A stretch of DNA of 64,000 bases from positions 10,898,148-10,962,147 of the forward strand of contig CM061914.1 in the NCBI GenBank assembly GCA_031002005.1, read 5' to 3'. How positions within the stretch are numbered: the first letter of the stretch is position 1; each line of letters starts with the position of its first letter. This document shows, one piece after another, positions 43,751 to 54,419 of this stretch. The notes under the pieces are model-generated. The model did no database searches, was not told the DNA's origin, and was given only the letters and a program-made list of their open reading frames with translations. The DNA is from Vandiemenella viatica. Taxonomy: Eukaryota; Arthropoda; Insecta; Orthoptera; Morabidae. The translations under genes and the position numbers were made by a program.

Positions 43751-43985
43751 TAACAGTTTAACGTCCCTTTATAACAACGTGGTCTTTAGAGACGGGAAAG
43801 GATGGGGGCAAGGAATGGGAAGGAATTCGGCCATGGCCTTTTGAAGGAAGCATCCCGGCATTCGCCTGGAGTGATTTGGGGAAACCATGGAAAACCCAAA
43901 TCTGGATGCCCGGACGGGGATTCGAACCGCCGTCCTCCCGAATGCGAGGCCAGAACGCTATCCGTTACACCACCACGCTCGGTAA
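43716..43985 (-). repeat. tRNA-derived SINE with poly(A) and 9-bp target duplication
   Basis: On the minus strand it starts ACCGAGCGTGGTGGTGTAAC (A-box region) and has B box GCGGTTCGAATCCCCG. Then comes a body with TGGTTTCCCCAAATCACTCC, ending in about 33 A residues (poly-T at 43716-43749 on the plus strand). It is flanked by CGAGCACAA at 43707-43715 and 43986-43994. The long A-tail and exact duplication suggest a recent insertion made by LINE machinery. Older relatives are at 26410, 27700 and 63410. Confidence 0.88.
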
Positions 43986-44041
43986 CGAGCACAAACGTGG
44001 ATACTAATCCATAGCGACAGTTCTCTCTCTGTGATGCAACC

Positions 44042-44061
44042 GATATACCGAGTCTTTCAGT
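44042..44061 (+). promoter_or_regulatory. Candidate arthropod initiator upstream of signal-peptide exon
   Basis: TTTCAGTGTG places a TCAGT initiator at 44057-44061, 55 bases before the ATG at 44116. A GATATA word at 44042 is too close (about 15 bases) to serve as a normal TATA box. The inferred leader is GC-rich. Confidence 0.35.
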
Positions 44062-44115
44062 GTGCTGGGGAGGGGACTGCTGGGCAGGTGTCCGCCGCGG
44101 CGCGGCAGTCCCGCC

Positions 44116-44185
44116 ATGGCCGCCGCCCCAGCCTGCTCGCTGCTGCTGCTGCTGCTCGCCGCCCTCGCCGCAGGGGCGCGCCTGC
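44116..44185 (+). CDS. Candidate first exon encoding a signal peptide (partial gene)
   Basis: ATG in a good context (GTCCCGCCATGG) opens MAAAPACSLLLLLLAALAAG then ARL, followed by donor C|GTGAGT at 44185/44186 (phase 1). It is a textbook signal peptide with a hydrophobic core of about 15 residues and a likely cleavage after AAG-A. The protein is therefore secreted or membrane-bound. The length, ARL ending and phase resemble first exons of takeout/JHBP genes, which would make this a paralogue of the gene ending at 7376. That is only suggestive. I could not find exon 2 in the remaining 20 kb. It is GC-rich (over 75 percent) amid AT-rich surroundings. It could alternatively be a retained exon of a broken gene. 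Confidence 0.45.
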
Positions 44186-44217
44186 GTGAGTACTCAGCCC
44201 GTCGACCGATAGTATCG

Positions 44218-44346
44218 CACAAAAAATATCGATATTTATATCGATACCATTACGTGGTCGATACGATAATATCGATAATGTCGGACCAAAAATATAAATA
44301 TTTTTATCGATACTATTACATGGTCCATTCGATAATATCGATATGA
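44218..44346 (+). repeat. TATCGATA-rich imperfect duplication
   Basis: Two copies of a roughly 65-bp unit are centred on ATTACGTGGTCGATACGATA and ATTACATGGTCCATTCGATA. Together they contain five TATCGATA octamers. They lie just inside the intron after the signal-peptide exon. The same word recurs twice at 45868-45912, so this may be the terminal sequence of a roughly 1.7-kb element (44205-45930). I could not demonstrate true inverted ends. Confidence 0.55.
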
Positions 44347-45867
44347 TGCAGTCAAATATCGAAAACTACAAACCCCTTAGCACTAAAAAATCGTGCATAA
44401 TTTTTAAGTATTAAATGATGCACTACACTTAGCACCGTAATACAAAGTCCCCTCTCGTGGAACTATCAAAACAAAAATTGATAAAAAAACACGTAAAACC
44501 TTCAAAAGTTGTGAATGAGAAATTGAAGGGTTTTTCTATTATTAATATACTAGTGTAACCCCGTGACCGTTTTTTGCGTATATTCACTGGTCTAGAATAG
44601 TTCTAGTTTTTAGCGTCAAGGATTATGAAAGGTTCACCTGACCTGGCCAAATACGAACTTGACCTGTGTTGCACCGTTAGATTGAATAAAATGTATTTTG
44701 CGCGAAGAACTCAGAAGTATAATAATAGACGATCATCGCTTTCGTATAATTGTTTCAAACGTCGAGGTCTCTTGACTGGAACTGACTGAAATACAGTTTT
44801 ATTTGACTCCAAAAGTTCTCTTTACTAAATTTGAAAAACGTCTTTTTAATGTGAATGGTGTTAGATCGGTAAATACAGATTTGTGCCGACAGATGCGGCC
44901 TGACTATATGATGCGTTTCCAGTGTGTTACTACACGATAAAATGTTATTTAACCCATGTTACTTAACCCCATTACTACAGCGGTGGTTTAGTTAACTACA
45001 ATCAAAGTGAATACATTATGCATTAGAAACATTGCAGAAATTTTTTGTCCTGTAGAAACTAAGTGTCATGTATTCAAGTCGATATGTTACTGAAAAGTAG
45101 TCCCACGTTTTCAGTTGCTTGGGTATTAAACACTGCGTATTCTAAAATCTCTGCTTGCTGTTCATTAACGGCAAGAATATCGTTGTTGAAAGTGCTGTCT
45201 TTTCTTGAAATAAGAAGAGGAATAAAATATTTTATTCACGTGTTTTAAATAGTAAATGCTGCAGCTAAAGGCAAATCAAGTGAATTAATGTGTTTCACAT
45301 CGCGTTTATATAGTCGATATCCTTTAAATCTATATAAAAAGGTAAGCTTACCCCTCATTTAATAGCTAGCACGTGTATAAACTTTGGTCATAAAGTCGAC
45401 ATCTTACTGGAAAGTAGTTCCATGTTTTTTTAACAGTAAAGTTTATCGGTATGTTTTTTAACTATGAAATTCTATTAAAATCAAACTTAATTTGGTACTT
45501 AGGTATTAAATTGTTGATATAACCTCGAATTTCTTGTAATGGTATCTCTGGTCGCTGTTTTGCTAGCGAAGGCTGACACGTGACACCATTTTCCAGCCAA
45601 TAGTTATCGAGGTGAGTGGATGACCTTACGAAATTATATAGTAGATGGTCTGCAGTATGACTGGCTATTTAGAAATTACGGTACATTTTTTGGTGCAAAA
45701 TCAATTGAAATAAATCATCATTGGTGTACGAGTTGCATTTTGCAAGTATTGACGTTGAATAGTTGCAGACCTATTGTTCCAATAAACTATCTCAAATTTA
45801 TTATTTCATTTTGATGTAAATACTTATGTCTAATTTCTAATATAGTATTACAAAATTATCGGAAAAT
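44347..45867. other. AT-rich interior between TATCGATA blocks
   Basis: No coding capacity or motif was recognised. An approximate internal repetition is visible: GTCGATATGTTACTGAAAAG TAGTCCCACG near 45078 and GTCGACATCTTACTGGAAAG TAGTTCCATG near 45393. This indicates old duplication about 315 bp apart. Confidence 0.4.
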
Positions 45868-45912
45868 ATCGATATTATCAGCTTGATGCGACCAATATTA
45901 TCGATATCTATC
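45868..45912 (+). repeat. Right TATCGATA block
   Basis: AAATATCGATATTATCAGC and TATTATCGATATCTATCG carry two octamers within 45 bases. They mirror the composition of 44218-44346 and may mark the other end of the same element. Confidence 0.45.
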
Positions 45913-45930
45913 GTGTGCTCTCGAGTATCC

Positions 45931-46985
45931 CCTTTAGCGCCCGATACAGCTCCCAGCCTGTGGATCGTCCAACAACTCTCTAATATCCACGCACCGCTCT
46001 TGTTCTCGCTTCCTTTTTAGCTGCTTCGCTGTCCGTCACACACCTCCGTCCCTCAAACAAGCGCTTGTTGGGTATACTTGTTTAGGGATCCTTAAGCGGA
46101 TGATATTTTTGTTTTTTACTAGAAAATAAAGATGAGATTGCTCGACAACGTTACCAATTTTATACTGTTTTTGTTACCAGCCCTGGTCAAAAATGCTGTT
46201 ACCTAGGAAATATTTCCATCTAATAAAGTTTGCATACTACAAGGAAAGCTAGCAAAAGTTTTTTTTTTACGGTGAATTTGGCATGTATCAGCAGTACCTT
46301 ACGAACATGATTTTAATTCAGAGAAATTGTTTTATAGACGTTATCGTAAATGTTGCGACTGCTCGACTGCTCGACTCGCGGTTGTTCCTGCCGTCGTCTT
46401 CGTCTCACGCACTGCCATGTCCCGACGCTTTCTAATATTTATCTACGTTCTTCTCTACTTGTTTCCTCTTTATATTTTCTCTTTTGTTCATTTGTTCATT
46501 TTATTAGACAATACATTTTGATAATTTGGCAGTCGAGATACAAGTTTAATCCCGTATATCATTCATTGTAGGTAAAAAGTATTTGCAGCAAAACATTAGT
46601 TTCTCTTTTTAGTTAATTTGGCTGTCCCATAGCAGTTATCTAGTTTTGTTGTGATAGTTTGTCGCTAACAATAATGATGCAAACCGCGTGACTAACTGCA
46701 ATGTTTCTTTTTTTTTCTAATTAGGTCGTCATTAAAATTGGCTCTTCTTCTGATTGCAGTCCTTAACATTGTTGTCCTGTAGTCTGTTTTAAGATTATAT
46801 TGAGTTTCGTTGTTCTTCCGTGTTTTTAGTATTCGCGTTCTTCCTGGTGTCGTGACGTCATAGTTTGCTCCTCTCTTTTGAATCCGTTGATAAATTCTTT
46901 AATAACAACAGTGATCAACAAAGCTAATAGGTAGCGCCTTAGTCTCTTTTCAGCTCGAAGTTTAGTTTCGTACGTATACAGGGGT
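45931..46985. other. Unassigned stretch
   Basis: No exon, RNA or element was recognised. A serine/arginine-like open frame at 46327-46571 shows no motif. CGTGACGTCATAG near 46850 is a CREB-like palindrome of no clear relevance. Confidence 0.35.
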
Positions 46986-46989
46986 ATAT

Positions 46990-47270
46990 TAGGACTTGAA
47001 TAGCGAATGCTATTATAGAACCATGACCACAAGCTGGCACTTGATTTCAGGCACAAGGGTGTGGGAAGATTCTCTTTTTTAAGTAAGGGTGTCAGGGATT
47101 GGAATGAGTTACCAAGAGAAATGATGAATAATTTACCGAAAACGTTGAAAGAATTTAAGGATAAAATTTGTAGAGGGCAAATGTCGGTGGGTGCAGGATA
47201 GGGGGAAGATGGGTGTGTAGGGAAATTTCCACCGGAGCCTGTGCTCCATTGCAATTAAATTAAATTAAAA
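46990..47270 (+). mobile_element. 3' end of family C LINE, plus strand
   Basis: This stretch is nearly colinear with the reverse complement of 14001-14290: ACCACAAGCTGGCACTTGAT, GTGTCAGGGATTGGAATGAG, TAGAGGGCAAATGTCGGTGG, then AATTAAATTAAATT at 47252-47266 as the short-repeat tail. Only the last 280 bp are present, so it is a 5'-truncated insertion. Confidence 0.8.
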
Positions 47271-47275
47271 TTTGT

Positions 47276-47345
47276 GGCTCACCGGGATTTGAACCACGGA
47301 TCCCGGACTTTGCGGTGCCCCTAATCAACTCGATGTCGACGGGAC
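47276..47345 (-). repeat. tRNA-like SINE head fragment
   Basis: Read on the minus strand it has GTCGACATCGAGTTGATTAG at the A-box position and GTGGTTCAAATCCCGGTGAG as a good B box, spaced like a tRNA. The acceptor stem does not pair and no body is visible, so a functional tRNA gene is unlikely. Confidence 0.4.
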
Positions 47346-47349
47346 ATCA

Positions 47350-48630
47350 TGCCATAAGACAGAAAAAAACCAAGCAAGCGGCATCTCAGTAAATTAATAT
47401 TCGCTCCAGACACGTTCTTGAGGGCTGAAGCGGGTATCGCAAAACGAGTCAAAATGAGTCTTCCCATTCTAGTAATTATTCCTTTGGGATGCGGATACAA
47501 CACGAATCATCTTTTCTCAAGTTGAAAGCGCACTATCTCCATCGTATATGCGTTACAATTCTTCCAAATTCTAGCAATGAATCGCAATGGAGAAATCGTA
47601 TTAAGGCCCTACCTCACCGGGAGCTACGTATCCAAACAATTAATATACAGAAATATGTATATATCAATTATATATGCGGAGGTTCCAGGTCATTTTGAGC
47701 GACAAAATAGGTAAAAATCCAACTTTTCGGAAAAAGTCAGAAATTCTACTGATTTTCGCGTTTGGTTTCGAGTTTAGAAAAAACTTTGTACTCTAAAATT
47801 TGTAGGAAATTTTTTCCTCTTTCAAACTTGAAATAGAGTATTTCTTTCTAGGGCTCATAACGAAGGCGTTGTAGACGAAAAACTGAAAAACCTACCAGAA
47901 TTTTGACATTTTTGCCCACAGAAAATTGTGCACAAGTAGCCGGAGGTCGAAAACTTGGTTTCTGCAAACTCTCACCAATATATAAAAGATACAGAAAAAA
48001 AAAATCTTCTACGTGAAATAATGCAAGTGAACACTACCCGTTACTACACTATTTACCCATTGTTGTTTTTTACTGTTACCGTGAAATACAGGAGTAAGGA
48101 ATTCCGCCAGATAAAGAGTTGTGCAGCTTACATTGTACTCATACACAAGAGGACTCATTTTGTTCGACATGCACATTATCCTGCAGTTTTTTTGCAATTT
48201 ACCTTGGATTTCCACATACTCCACTGTACTCAAAAGACATCAAGACATCAAGACACACCAGAATCATACACTTTTTTAAAAAAATATTTTAAAAAAAGCG
48301 TCTACTTGCTATTCTGACTGACCACGTCGTAAGAACATGTGTGTAGCTGCCTTTTACATGATCGCCTTGTAGCTTTGGTGGATTTAATTTGATTTCGCCT
48401 GAGAACTTCATAATGGTCGAGCATGTAACCTGTTGTAACACTCTCCGCAGAGAGATGGGTAGATATCTAATTAGGTCGCTTCGAACTCCACTTCCTACGG
48501 TGGTAATCGACTGTAATCTCGAGACGAATGACTCTATTTCTTTCTACCCCAATGCCCCATACCTCTCGGTCAGCGCCGGTGTTATATTCTGAAACATAAC
48601 TGCTTCCTGCACTCATCTGTTTTAATCTCT
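47350..48630. other. Unassigned stretch
   Basis: Nothing coding was recognised. A phrase such as GGTCATTTTGAGCGACAAAA near 47690 and the poly-A islands near 47995 and 48280 suggest worn non-coding repeats, which I cannot classify. Confidence 0.35.
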
Positions 48631-48639
48631 AATGTGTTA

Positions 48640-50088
48640 AGACAGTACCGGCACCCGAAGATTCCTTGTTCGAACTCGGGTTTCACTTACTTCTCGTATT
48701 GCATCCGATCCTATTTTTATATTTAATCTACTAGTATTGGTATCATTTCTGATACATTTCATCACTTCTGTCTTGCTTTGAATTATATTCAGTCCAAAAT
48801 CTTCCTTCAGTATTTTGTTCATGCCATTCAGTAACTTCTCAATACCCTAAGCCCTTTCTGCTAACAAGACAATGTCATCCGCAAACCGTAGCATACTGAT
48901 TTTTTTCTCCCTGAACACTTATGCTACACTTTTCTTTTATTTCCTTTATTGCTTCTTCTACATAGAAGTTGAATACTAATGAGGAGAGAGTACAACCTTG
49001 TATCACACCCTTTTTTACTGATGCATGTCTCTTATGATTCTCTACTTTTATTATAGCCACTTGATTCTTACCAGTTTATATTCTTCTATCTCGATATTTT
49101 ATACCTGACTTCTTTAAAATTTTGAATATTATCAAAAGCTTTTTCTAAATCAACAAACGCCATAAAAGTATCTTTGTTTTTCTTGATCCACCCTTCAAGT
49201 ATTAATCTTAAAGCCAGAATTGATTCCCTTGTACCACGATCTTTCCTAAACCCAAACTGATCATCACCTACTATCTCTTTTACTACCCTTTCCATTCTTC
49301 TGTATATTATTCTGGTCAGTAATATTGAAGCATGTGATATTAGACTAATGGTGGGATAATTCTCACATTTGTCGGCTTATGATTTCTTTGCGAGTTTGAA
49401 GATGACATTTTTTATTAAAATCAGTTGGAATTTCTCCTGCTTAACAACTTTTTGATATCAGCTTGAATAATATTTCGATTCCTTCTTCTCCTAGGAATTT
49501 AAGCAGTTCAGGAGGGATCTCATCAATTCCAACTGCCTTATTTGCTTTCAAGTCATTCAGAGCTTTATTAAATTCTATTCTCAAAACAGGAGCTCCTAAA
49601 TCATCAATGTCAACATTGCCTTCCTTTTCCATTAGGTTCAAGTCGTCCCCGTCATCAAGTTTCTCAATGTATTGCTCCTATCGGTTAGCTCTCTTGTCTG
49701 AGCTTAAAAGAGGTTTCACATCGGAAGCTTTAATGTTTACAAATCTTTCCTTCATTTCTCCAAAATTATGTCTGATCTTCCTGTCCGCAACGTCTATTTT
49801 ACCCATGACCATTTCCTTTTCTACTTCTTGTAGCCATTTTTCTTTTGATTTTTTGTATTTCCTGTTTATTTGGTTTCTAAATTGCCTGTATTGCTCTCTT
49901 CCTGCTTCATCCTGAGCATTTTTGTACCTTCTCCTATGATCCATCAGTTCCAAAATTTCATCTGTGATGCAAGGTTTTCGGGCGGCTTGTTCCTTAAAGC
50001 CTAATGTTTCTTTACCAGCTTTCATTATTTCCGTGTTTAATGCATTCCATTCGTCCTTGGTTAAGCTCCTTTCTTCATATATGTTGAA
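48640..50088 (-). mobile_element. Degraded LINE (RT plus linker), cut by the foldback element
   Basis: Minus-strand fragments run 5' to 3': SLTKDEWNALNTEIMKAGKE with ARKPCITDEILELMDHRRRY (49678-50080), then NDLKANKAVGIDEIPPELLK (49441-49641), DDQFGFRKDRGTRESILALR and FMAFVDLEKAFDNI (49086-49295), GVIQGCTLSSLVFNFYVEEA (48875-49060) and IQSKTEVMKCI (48637-48822). YADD is eroded. The order is normal for an insect LINE polyprotein lacking RNase H. Sequence homologous to a LINE stops at the left end of the foldback element, and I do not see it resume on the other side. Confidence 0.75.
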
Positions 50089-51244
50089 GGGTACACAGCA
50101 TATATGTATGTTGTATAGTCGTTTCTCAAAATGCGCCCTAGTTTTTGAGATATTCGCATGCAAATAGGTATCAAATGGCAGCGTGGTCTATGCTACAGGG
50201 TGTTGTTTTCATAATTTTCTGATCCAAGTTCAGATCCCCTCAGAATCAAACATTTTTATTCATTTTTAGTTTTAGAAATTGTGAAACTTGACCTATTTAT
50301 TTCGTTAAATTTTCATTTACACACTTTTATTGGGCGAAATAAAATTTAAAACATATCACATTGCTTATAACAGATACACCAAACGTACTAATTTTGGCCC
50401 ATACGAGTATCAAAAATCGCTTCCTAATATGCCTCGTCCATACCCAATTAAAATAAAGTCAGGAGGCGAATCTGCTAGTAGATTGGAATCTGACACAAGA
50501 ATTTTGCAATACTTATAAGTATTTGTCATTTGCTCTTCCTTGTTGAGCTCCATTTCTCGTCAGGGATAGGCCTACTATTTTATTTTCAACCATTTGCACG
50601 CAACCGTTTTCGAAACAAATCGAGTGTTGAAGAAAGAAAGAAAGTTCTAGGTATTTCGTTTAAAATACCTCTTGATGATATACAAGTAAAGAATTGACGA
50701 AGTTGAAATAAATAAAATAATAGTAACTATTTCAATTGAAAACAAATCGAAACAATAATCTTATTAACGAAAAATGAAAAAATAATGTAAGAATGGATAC
50801 TTTCGTGACGTATGATTGCAATAAAGTTTCCAACGGTGTGCGGCCGATTTGTGTTGTGAAAAGACAATCAGTCGGTAGACTCGTGAATTCATTACGAAAA
50901 AAAGATTTTTAGGGAAAAAATGACGCTGAATTGTAGGTAAAATGATTTGTTTTAAATATTATTTCATGCAATAAAAGTATGTAAATGAACTTTAAACAAA
51001 ACAAATAAGTCAAGCTAAAAAATTTCTGAAGATAATAATAAATAAAAAAAATTTATTCTGCGGTGGTTTTGACTCGGGTCAGAAAATTATGAAACTAACA
51101 CCCTAACGCATCGACCACGCTGTCAAGTGCAAAATGGGGCTTCTATCATTTAGAATTTTTTATTTATTTGCATGCGAATATCTCAAAAACTAGGGTGCAT
51201 TTTGAGAAACGACTATACCACATATATATATATGCTGTATACCC
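50089..51244. mobile_element. Foldback element with ~290-bp imperfect inverted arms
   Basis: The left arm (50089-50372) and the right arm (about 50935-51244) are inverse copies. Both carry GTATAGTCGTTTCTCAAAAT and CTAGTTTTTGAGATATTCGC with GCATGCAAATA, then a GCGTGGTC...AGGGTGTTAG stretch, TTTCATAATTTTCTGA and TTTATTG...GAAATAA...TTTAAAACA. Indels make the right arm slightly longer. The interior of about 560 bp has no ORF with a recognisable motif. The ends read GGGTACACAGC and GGGTATACAGC. Neither a clear target duplication nor a transposase is visible, so it is a non-autonomous foldback or MITE-like element. Confidence 0.75.
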
Positions 51245-51529
51245 ACCGAATAGCAAATACCTTCTACAATAGCATCAAAAAATCAAACAAAGGATTGGCC
51301 ACTATGACGCAACTGTTGACCTCTCCAGCTAGCTACACCACCATGAAGACCCATCGTAACTGAAGAAATGTAAAACGTTATTAACAGGAGAAAATGTCTC
51401 AGGACAATACCTCCAAGGAGATGGCGGAGGATGGTGCTGCTATGGTCATCATCGTAGTGCTACGTCGTGGCGCATGCTTCGTATTTACAACGATACGACA
51501 TAAAAAATGTGTAGCAAACTGAACACTGG
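51245..51529. other. Short unassigned stretch
   Basis: I see no feature between the foldback element and the next LINE. It should be the right flank of the interrupted LINE if the foldback had inserted cleanly, but it shows no LINE homology. A deletion or older junction is likely. Confidence 0.3.
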
Positions 51530-52760
51530 GCTATAAGAGTCAACCCAGGGACAAACTGAGATCATCAACAGTTTTCTGCTGTTCAGCTGATCCATTCACA
51601 GCGATAGACTTCCATGCCTCCTATTGTTCCACTAGTTTCTTTGCCCCTATATATTTACCATTTATCATGATGTCATCAAGCATTTTCTGTATTCGTCGAC
51701 CTCTTCTACTCCCTCCATTTACAATATCCTCCATGGCAGTTTTAAGCTGGGACTCATTCCTCAACACATGACCAATCCAGCTCCTTATTGTTTTTTATAA
51801 AGGATCTTTTCTCACCTACTCGTTCCAGCACCTCATCATTCCTTACTTTGTCTTTCCAACTTATTTTCTCCATCCTCCTCCCATATCCTCATTTCGGATG
51901 CTTCCAACCACTTTTACATCTTCTTTGCGTAGCGTCCATGTTTCTGCCCCATACACTCCATGCGAAACACTTAGCTAATTTTTTTCCTCATCCTTCCGCA
52001 TAATAAAGTTTTCTTTCTATTGAAAGTTTCCTTTGCCATTACGATTCTAGTTTTCGTCTCTTTCTTGCAATTCATATCACCACTCACAATACTCCCGATA
52101 TATTTTAAGGACTCCACTTGTTCATTTATCTTTGTAACTTTATCGCCATTTATTTCTTCCTCCTTCCCACCATAATACATTTGGTTTACTTCTTATTGAT
52201 TCTCATTCCGAATTACTTACACCCTTTGTCGAAAGCCTCTAACATTCTTCTGAGTATCTTGACACTTTCCGACGGCAAAACCATGTCATCAGCAAACCTT
52301 ATGCAGCTAATCCTACATCCACCCATGCATACACCTCCTTTACCTCTTAAACTTCTTTTTATGATTTTCTCCAAATATGTGTTAACTAATATGGGTGACA
52401 AACAACATCCCTGTCTTACACATCTCACAATCTTTCCCTCTTCTGTAAGATCATTCCCCACTCTCACTCCTTGTTCGATTTATAATCTACTAATTAGACT
52501 TCTTTCCTTCCAATCAATGCCTTCATTTTTTAGAATCGTCATTAACTTCACCCATTGTACTCTGTCAAAAGCCTTTTCCAGATCCATGAAAACCATGTAA
52601 CAATCTCATTCCCTTTCAATGTATCTTTCACCTATTGTTATCAGGAAACCAATAGCGTCTCAGGCACTTCTTCCTTTCTGAAATGCAAACTATTGTTCAT
52701 CAATTGACAGGGACAGCTGCTGGATATTCTTCTATTTAGCACTCTTATTAATATCTGAGA
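51530..52760 (-). mobile_element. RTE/L1-like LINE, 3' half, degraded
   Basis: On the minus strand: a KAFDKV-like stretch near 52570, RVGNDLTEEGKIVRCVRQGC with CLSPILVNTYLEKIIKRSLR and RISCIRFADDMVL (52213-52467), then VTKINEQVESLKYIGSIVSG and AKETFNRKKTLLCGRMRKKI (51971-52180). A WIGHVLRNESQLKTAMED and GGSRRGRRIQKMLDDI C-terminus follows near 51600-51790. Several frameshifts make it inactive. VRQGC in place of VPQGS is normal for this LINE type. Confidence 0.75.
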
Positions 52761-52860
52761 TACAGAAACCAAAGAAAATTCAGACAGAGGAGTAGCGTTC
52801 AAACAAAAATGTGTAAAATATATAAAAAGGAAACCTGAGACGCAGGTATTTGTGTACACT

Positions 52861-53130
52861 TCAGAAGACTGAAAGATATGGTAGTAGATAAACATCTACA
52901 TAGTTCGGCGAAACACTGTAAATACTTGCCAGTAAAACGATATTTTTTCGACTGCACTTGCTGGCACGTAACTCTCTCCGTTTGACGTCGAAGGCCTCGC
53001 GATGCTGTCCTCGCGCCACATTGCCGCAAACCTCGAAGTCTTCCATCGCAGCCTCGTTACATTTATGATACAAGCGGGACGCAAACTGACGTCGTATACT
53101 GGCGATCACCGTGGTAGAGGCCATATCCAT
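52861..53130 (-). CDS. Uncharacterised open frame of low confidence
   Basis: An open minus-strand frame begins MDMASTTVIASIRRQFASRL (ATG at 53130-53128) and continues YHKCNEAAMEDFEVCGNVAR and HREAFDVKRRELRASKCSRK. It then enters AT-rich, probably non-coding sequence. I do not recognise a family. GC content and residue use are more protein-like in the first 65 codons than in flanking sequence, and it sits between two LINE fossils. It may be a host exon, a piece of an unrecognised transposon or chance. Confidence 0.2.
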   Translation of the reverse strand: MDMASTTVIASIRRQFASRLYHKCNEAAMEDFEVCGNVARGQHREAFDVKRRELRASKCSRKNIVLLASIYSVSPNYVDVYLLPYLSVF

Positions 53131-53189
53131 CCGATAAACTAACATTATATCGATAACAAACACGTTGTACCAGCTTCTATTTATTTAGA

Positions 53190-54290
53190 CACATTTAAGA
53201 TACATTGGAATAAAGTATACATATTGCAACTTTACAAGATTACAGACAAACATCTAGTTTATTAATATAGTCTATCGATTCCCGAGTTGCCAGCAGGCAG
53301 TCTACAGGATCACCACTGTAAGACCTTATAGGACATTCTTCAATAATATGACCAGTAGTCTGAATCTCTCCGCATTCGCATGAGGGGGATGGTTGCTCGC
53401 CCCACGTGTACAGGGAGTGTGCGCATCTGCCATGCCGAGTTCTGATTCTGTTGAGAGTGGACCAAGTATCACGTGGTAAGTCAAAACCTGGTGACTTTTG
53501 TGCAGTGCAAGGTATGCTGTTATTTTGGTGTACCGTCCACTCCTGAATCCAAGCATTGGTGATTTTGAAATCTATGCGTGTAGCATCCCTTGCCAATTTC
53601 ATTGGCGGTTTTCTAGAGCGAAGATTGCTGATGTTGGCATCCTCAGTATCTTGGTGGATCGGCAAGTCTCTGTTGTCCTTTACCCTCTTGTACTCGCGTG
53701 TAAGAGCGTTTATCTGTCGCAGGTTAGGACAGTTCCCTTCTAGCGAGTTTGCTATTTAGATGGAAGCAGGTAACCTCTGTTTTAGAAGCGTTGGGTCGGA
53801 GTCTCCACCTACAGAAATATTTTCCCATTGTTTCCAGGCCCTCTTTTAGGATTTCTTCAGACGTTTCGATTGACCTGCACCTCGTGGTGAAAACCCAGTC
53901 ATCGGCATAACCAAACTTTTTTGACCTTGTTTTCGCCATGTCTGCGACGTACAGGCTGAAAAGGAGCGGGGCAAGCACTGATCCCTGCGGTAGGCCGTTC
54001 TTAAGTTTCCTCAGGGAGCTGATATCGGTGTCCATGACTACCTGGAACACCCGATCATTAAACATGTTGTCTAACAGTCGTGAAATAAGTTTGCAGGGAA
54101 TTACACGGAGAAATTTATATATCATATCCTCTCTCCACACAGCGTGTCGCAAGCCGCCGAGAAGTTGATAAATGCAGCTGAAGTTTTTATTTTCCTTTTG
54201 AATCCTGCTTCAATATAGGTAGTTAGCAATAGAACTTGGTCTACACAACTTCGTCCTGGTCGCAAGTACCATGTACTGTATATTGCCTGT
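53190..54290 (-). mobile_element. Jockey-like LINE with internal deletion
   Basis: The minus strand reads FLRVIPCKLISRLLDNMFND, KNGLPQGSVLAPLLFSLYVA and FGYADDWVFTT (53724-54152). Then come ITNAWIQEWTVHQ, LNRIRTRHGRCAHSLYTWGE and the Cys-His end CECGEIQTTGHIIEECPI (53240-53665). The RT thumb region between the two blocks is short, so some sequence is deleted near 53745. No RNase H is seen. T-runs at about 54290-54302 lie just outside its 5' edge. Confidence 0.75.
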
Positions 54291-54419
54291 TTTTTTTTTT
54301 TATAAAAATAGAAACATTATTTAAAATATCGCGATAGATACAGCACTCTACAGCTGCTAAGTAACTAATTTCGCTGCAATGCAATTTTGACCATACGATG
54401 ACGTCACTACATCCGTTGC

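Noticed and set aside
43880..43985. tRNA gene on the minus strand
   Set aside because: A and B boxes are present, but it is followed by a SINE body and poly(A) and flanked by a target duplication. It is a SINE head.
47955..48317. 120-codon plus-strand frame
   Set aside because: It is AT-rich, with no motif, no splice signals and no homology I recognise.
50160..50240. Independent tRNA-type SINE in the left arm
   Set aside because: The same sequence occurs inverted in the right arm together with unrelated flanking arm sequence, so it belongs to the foldback element.
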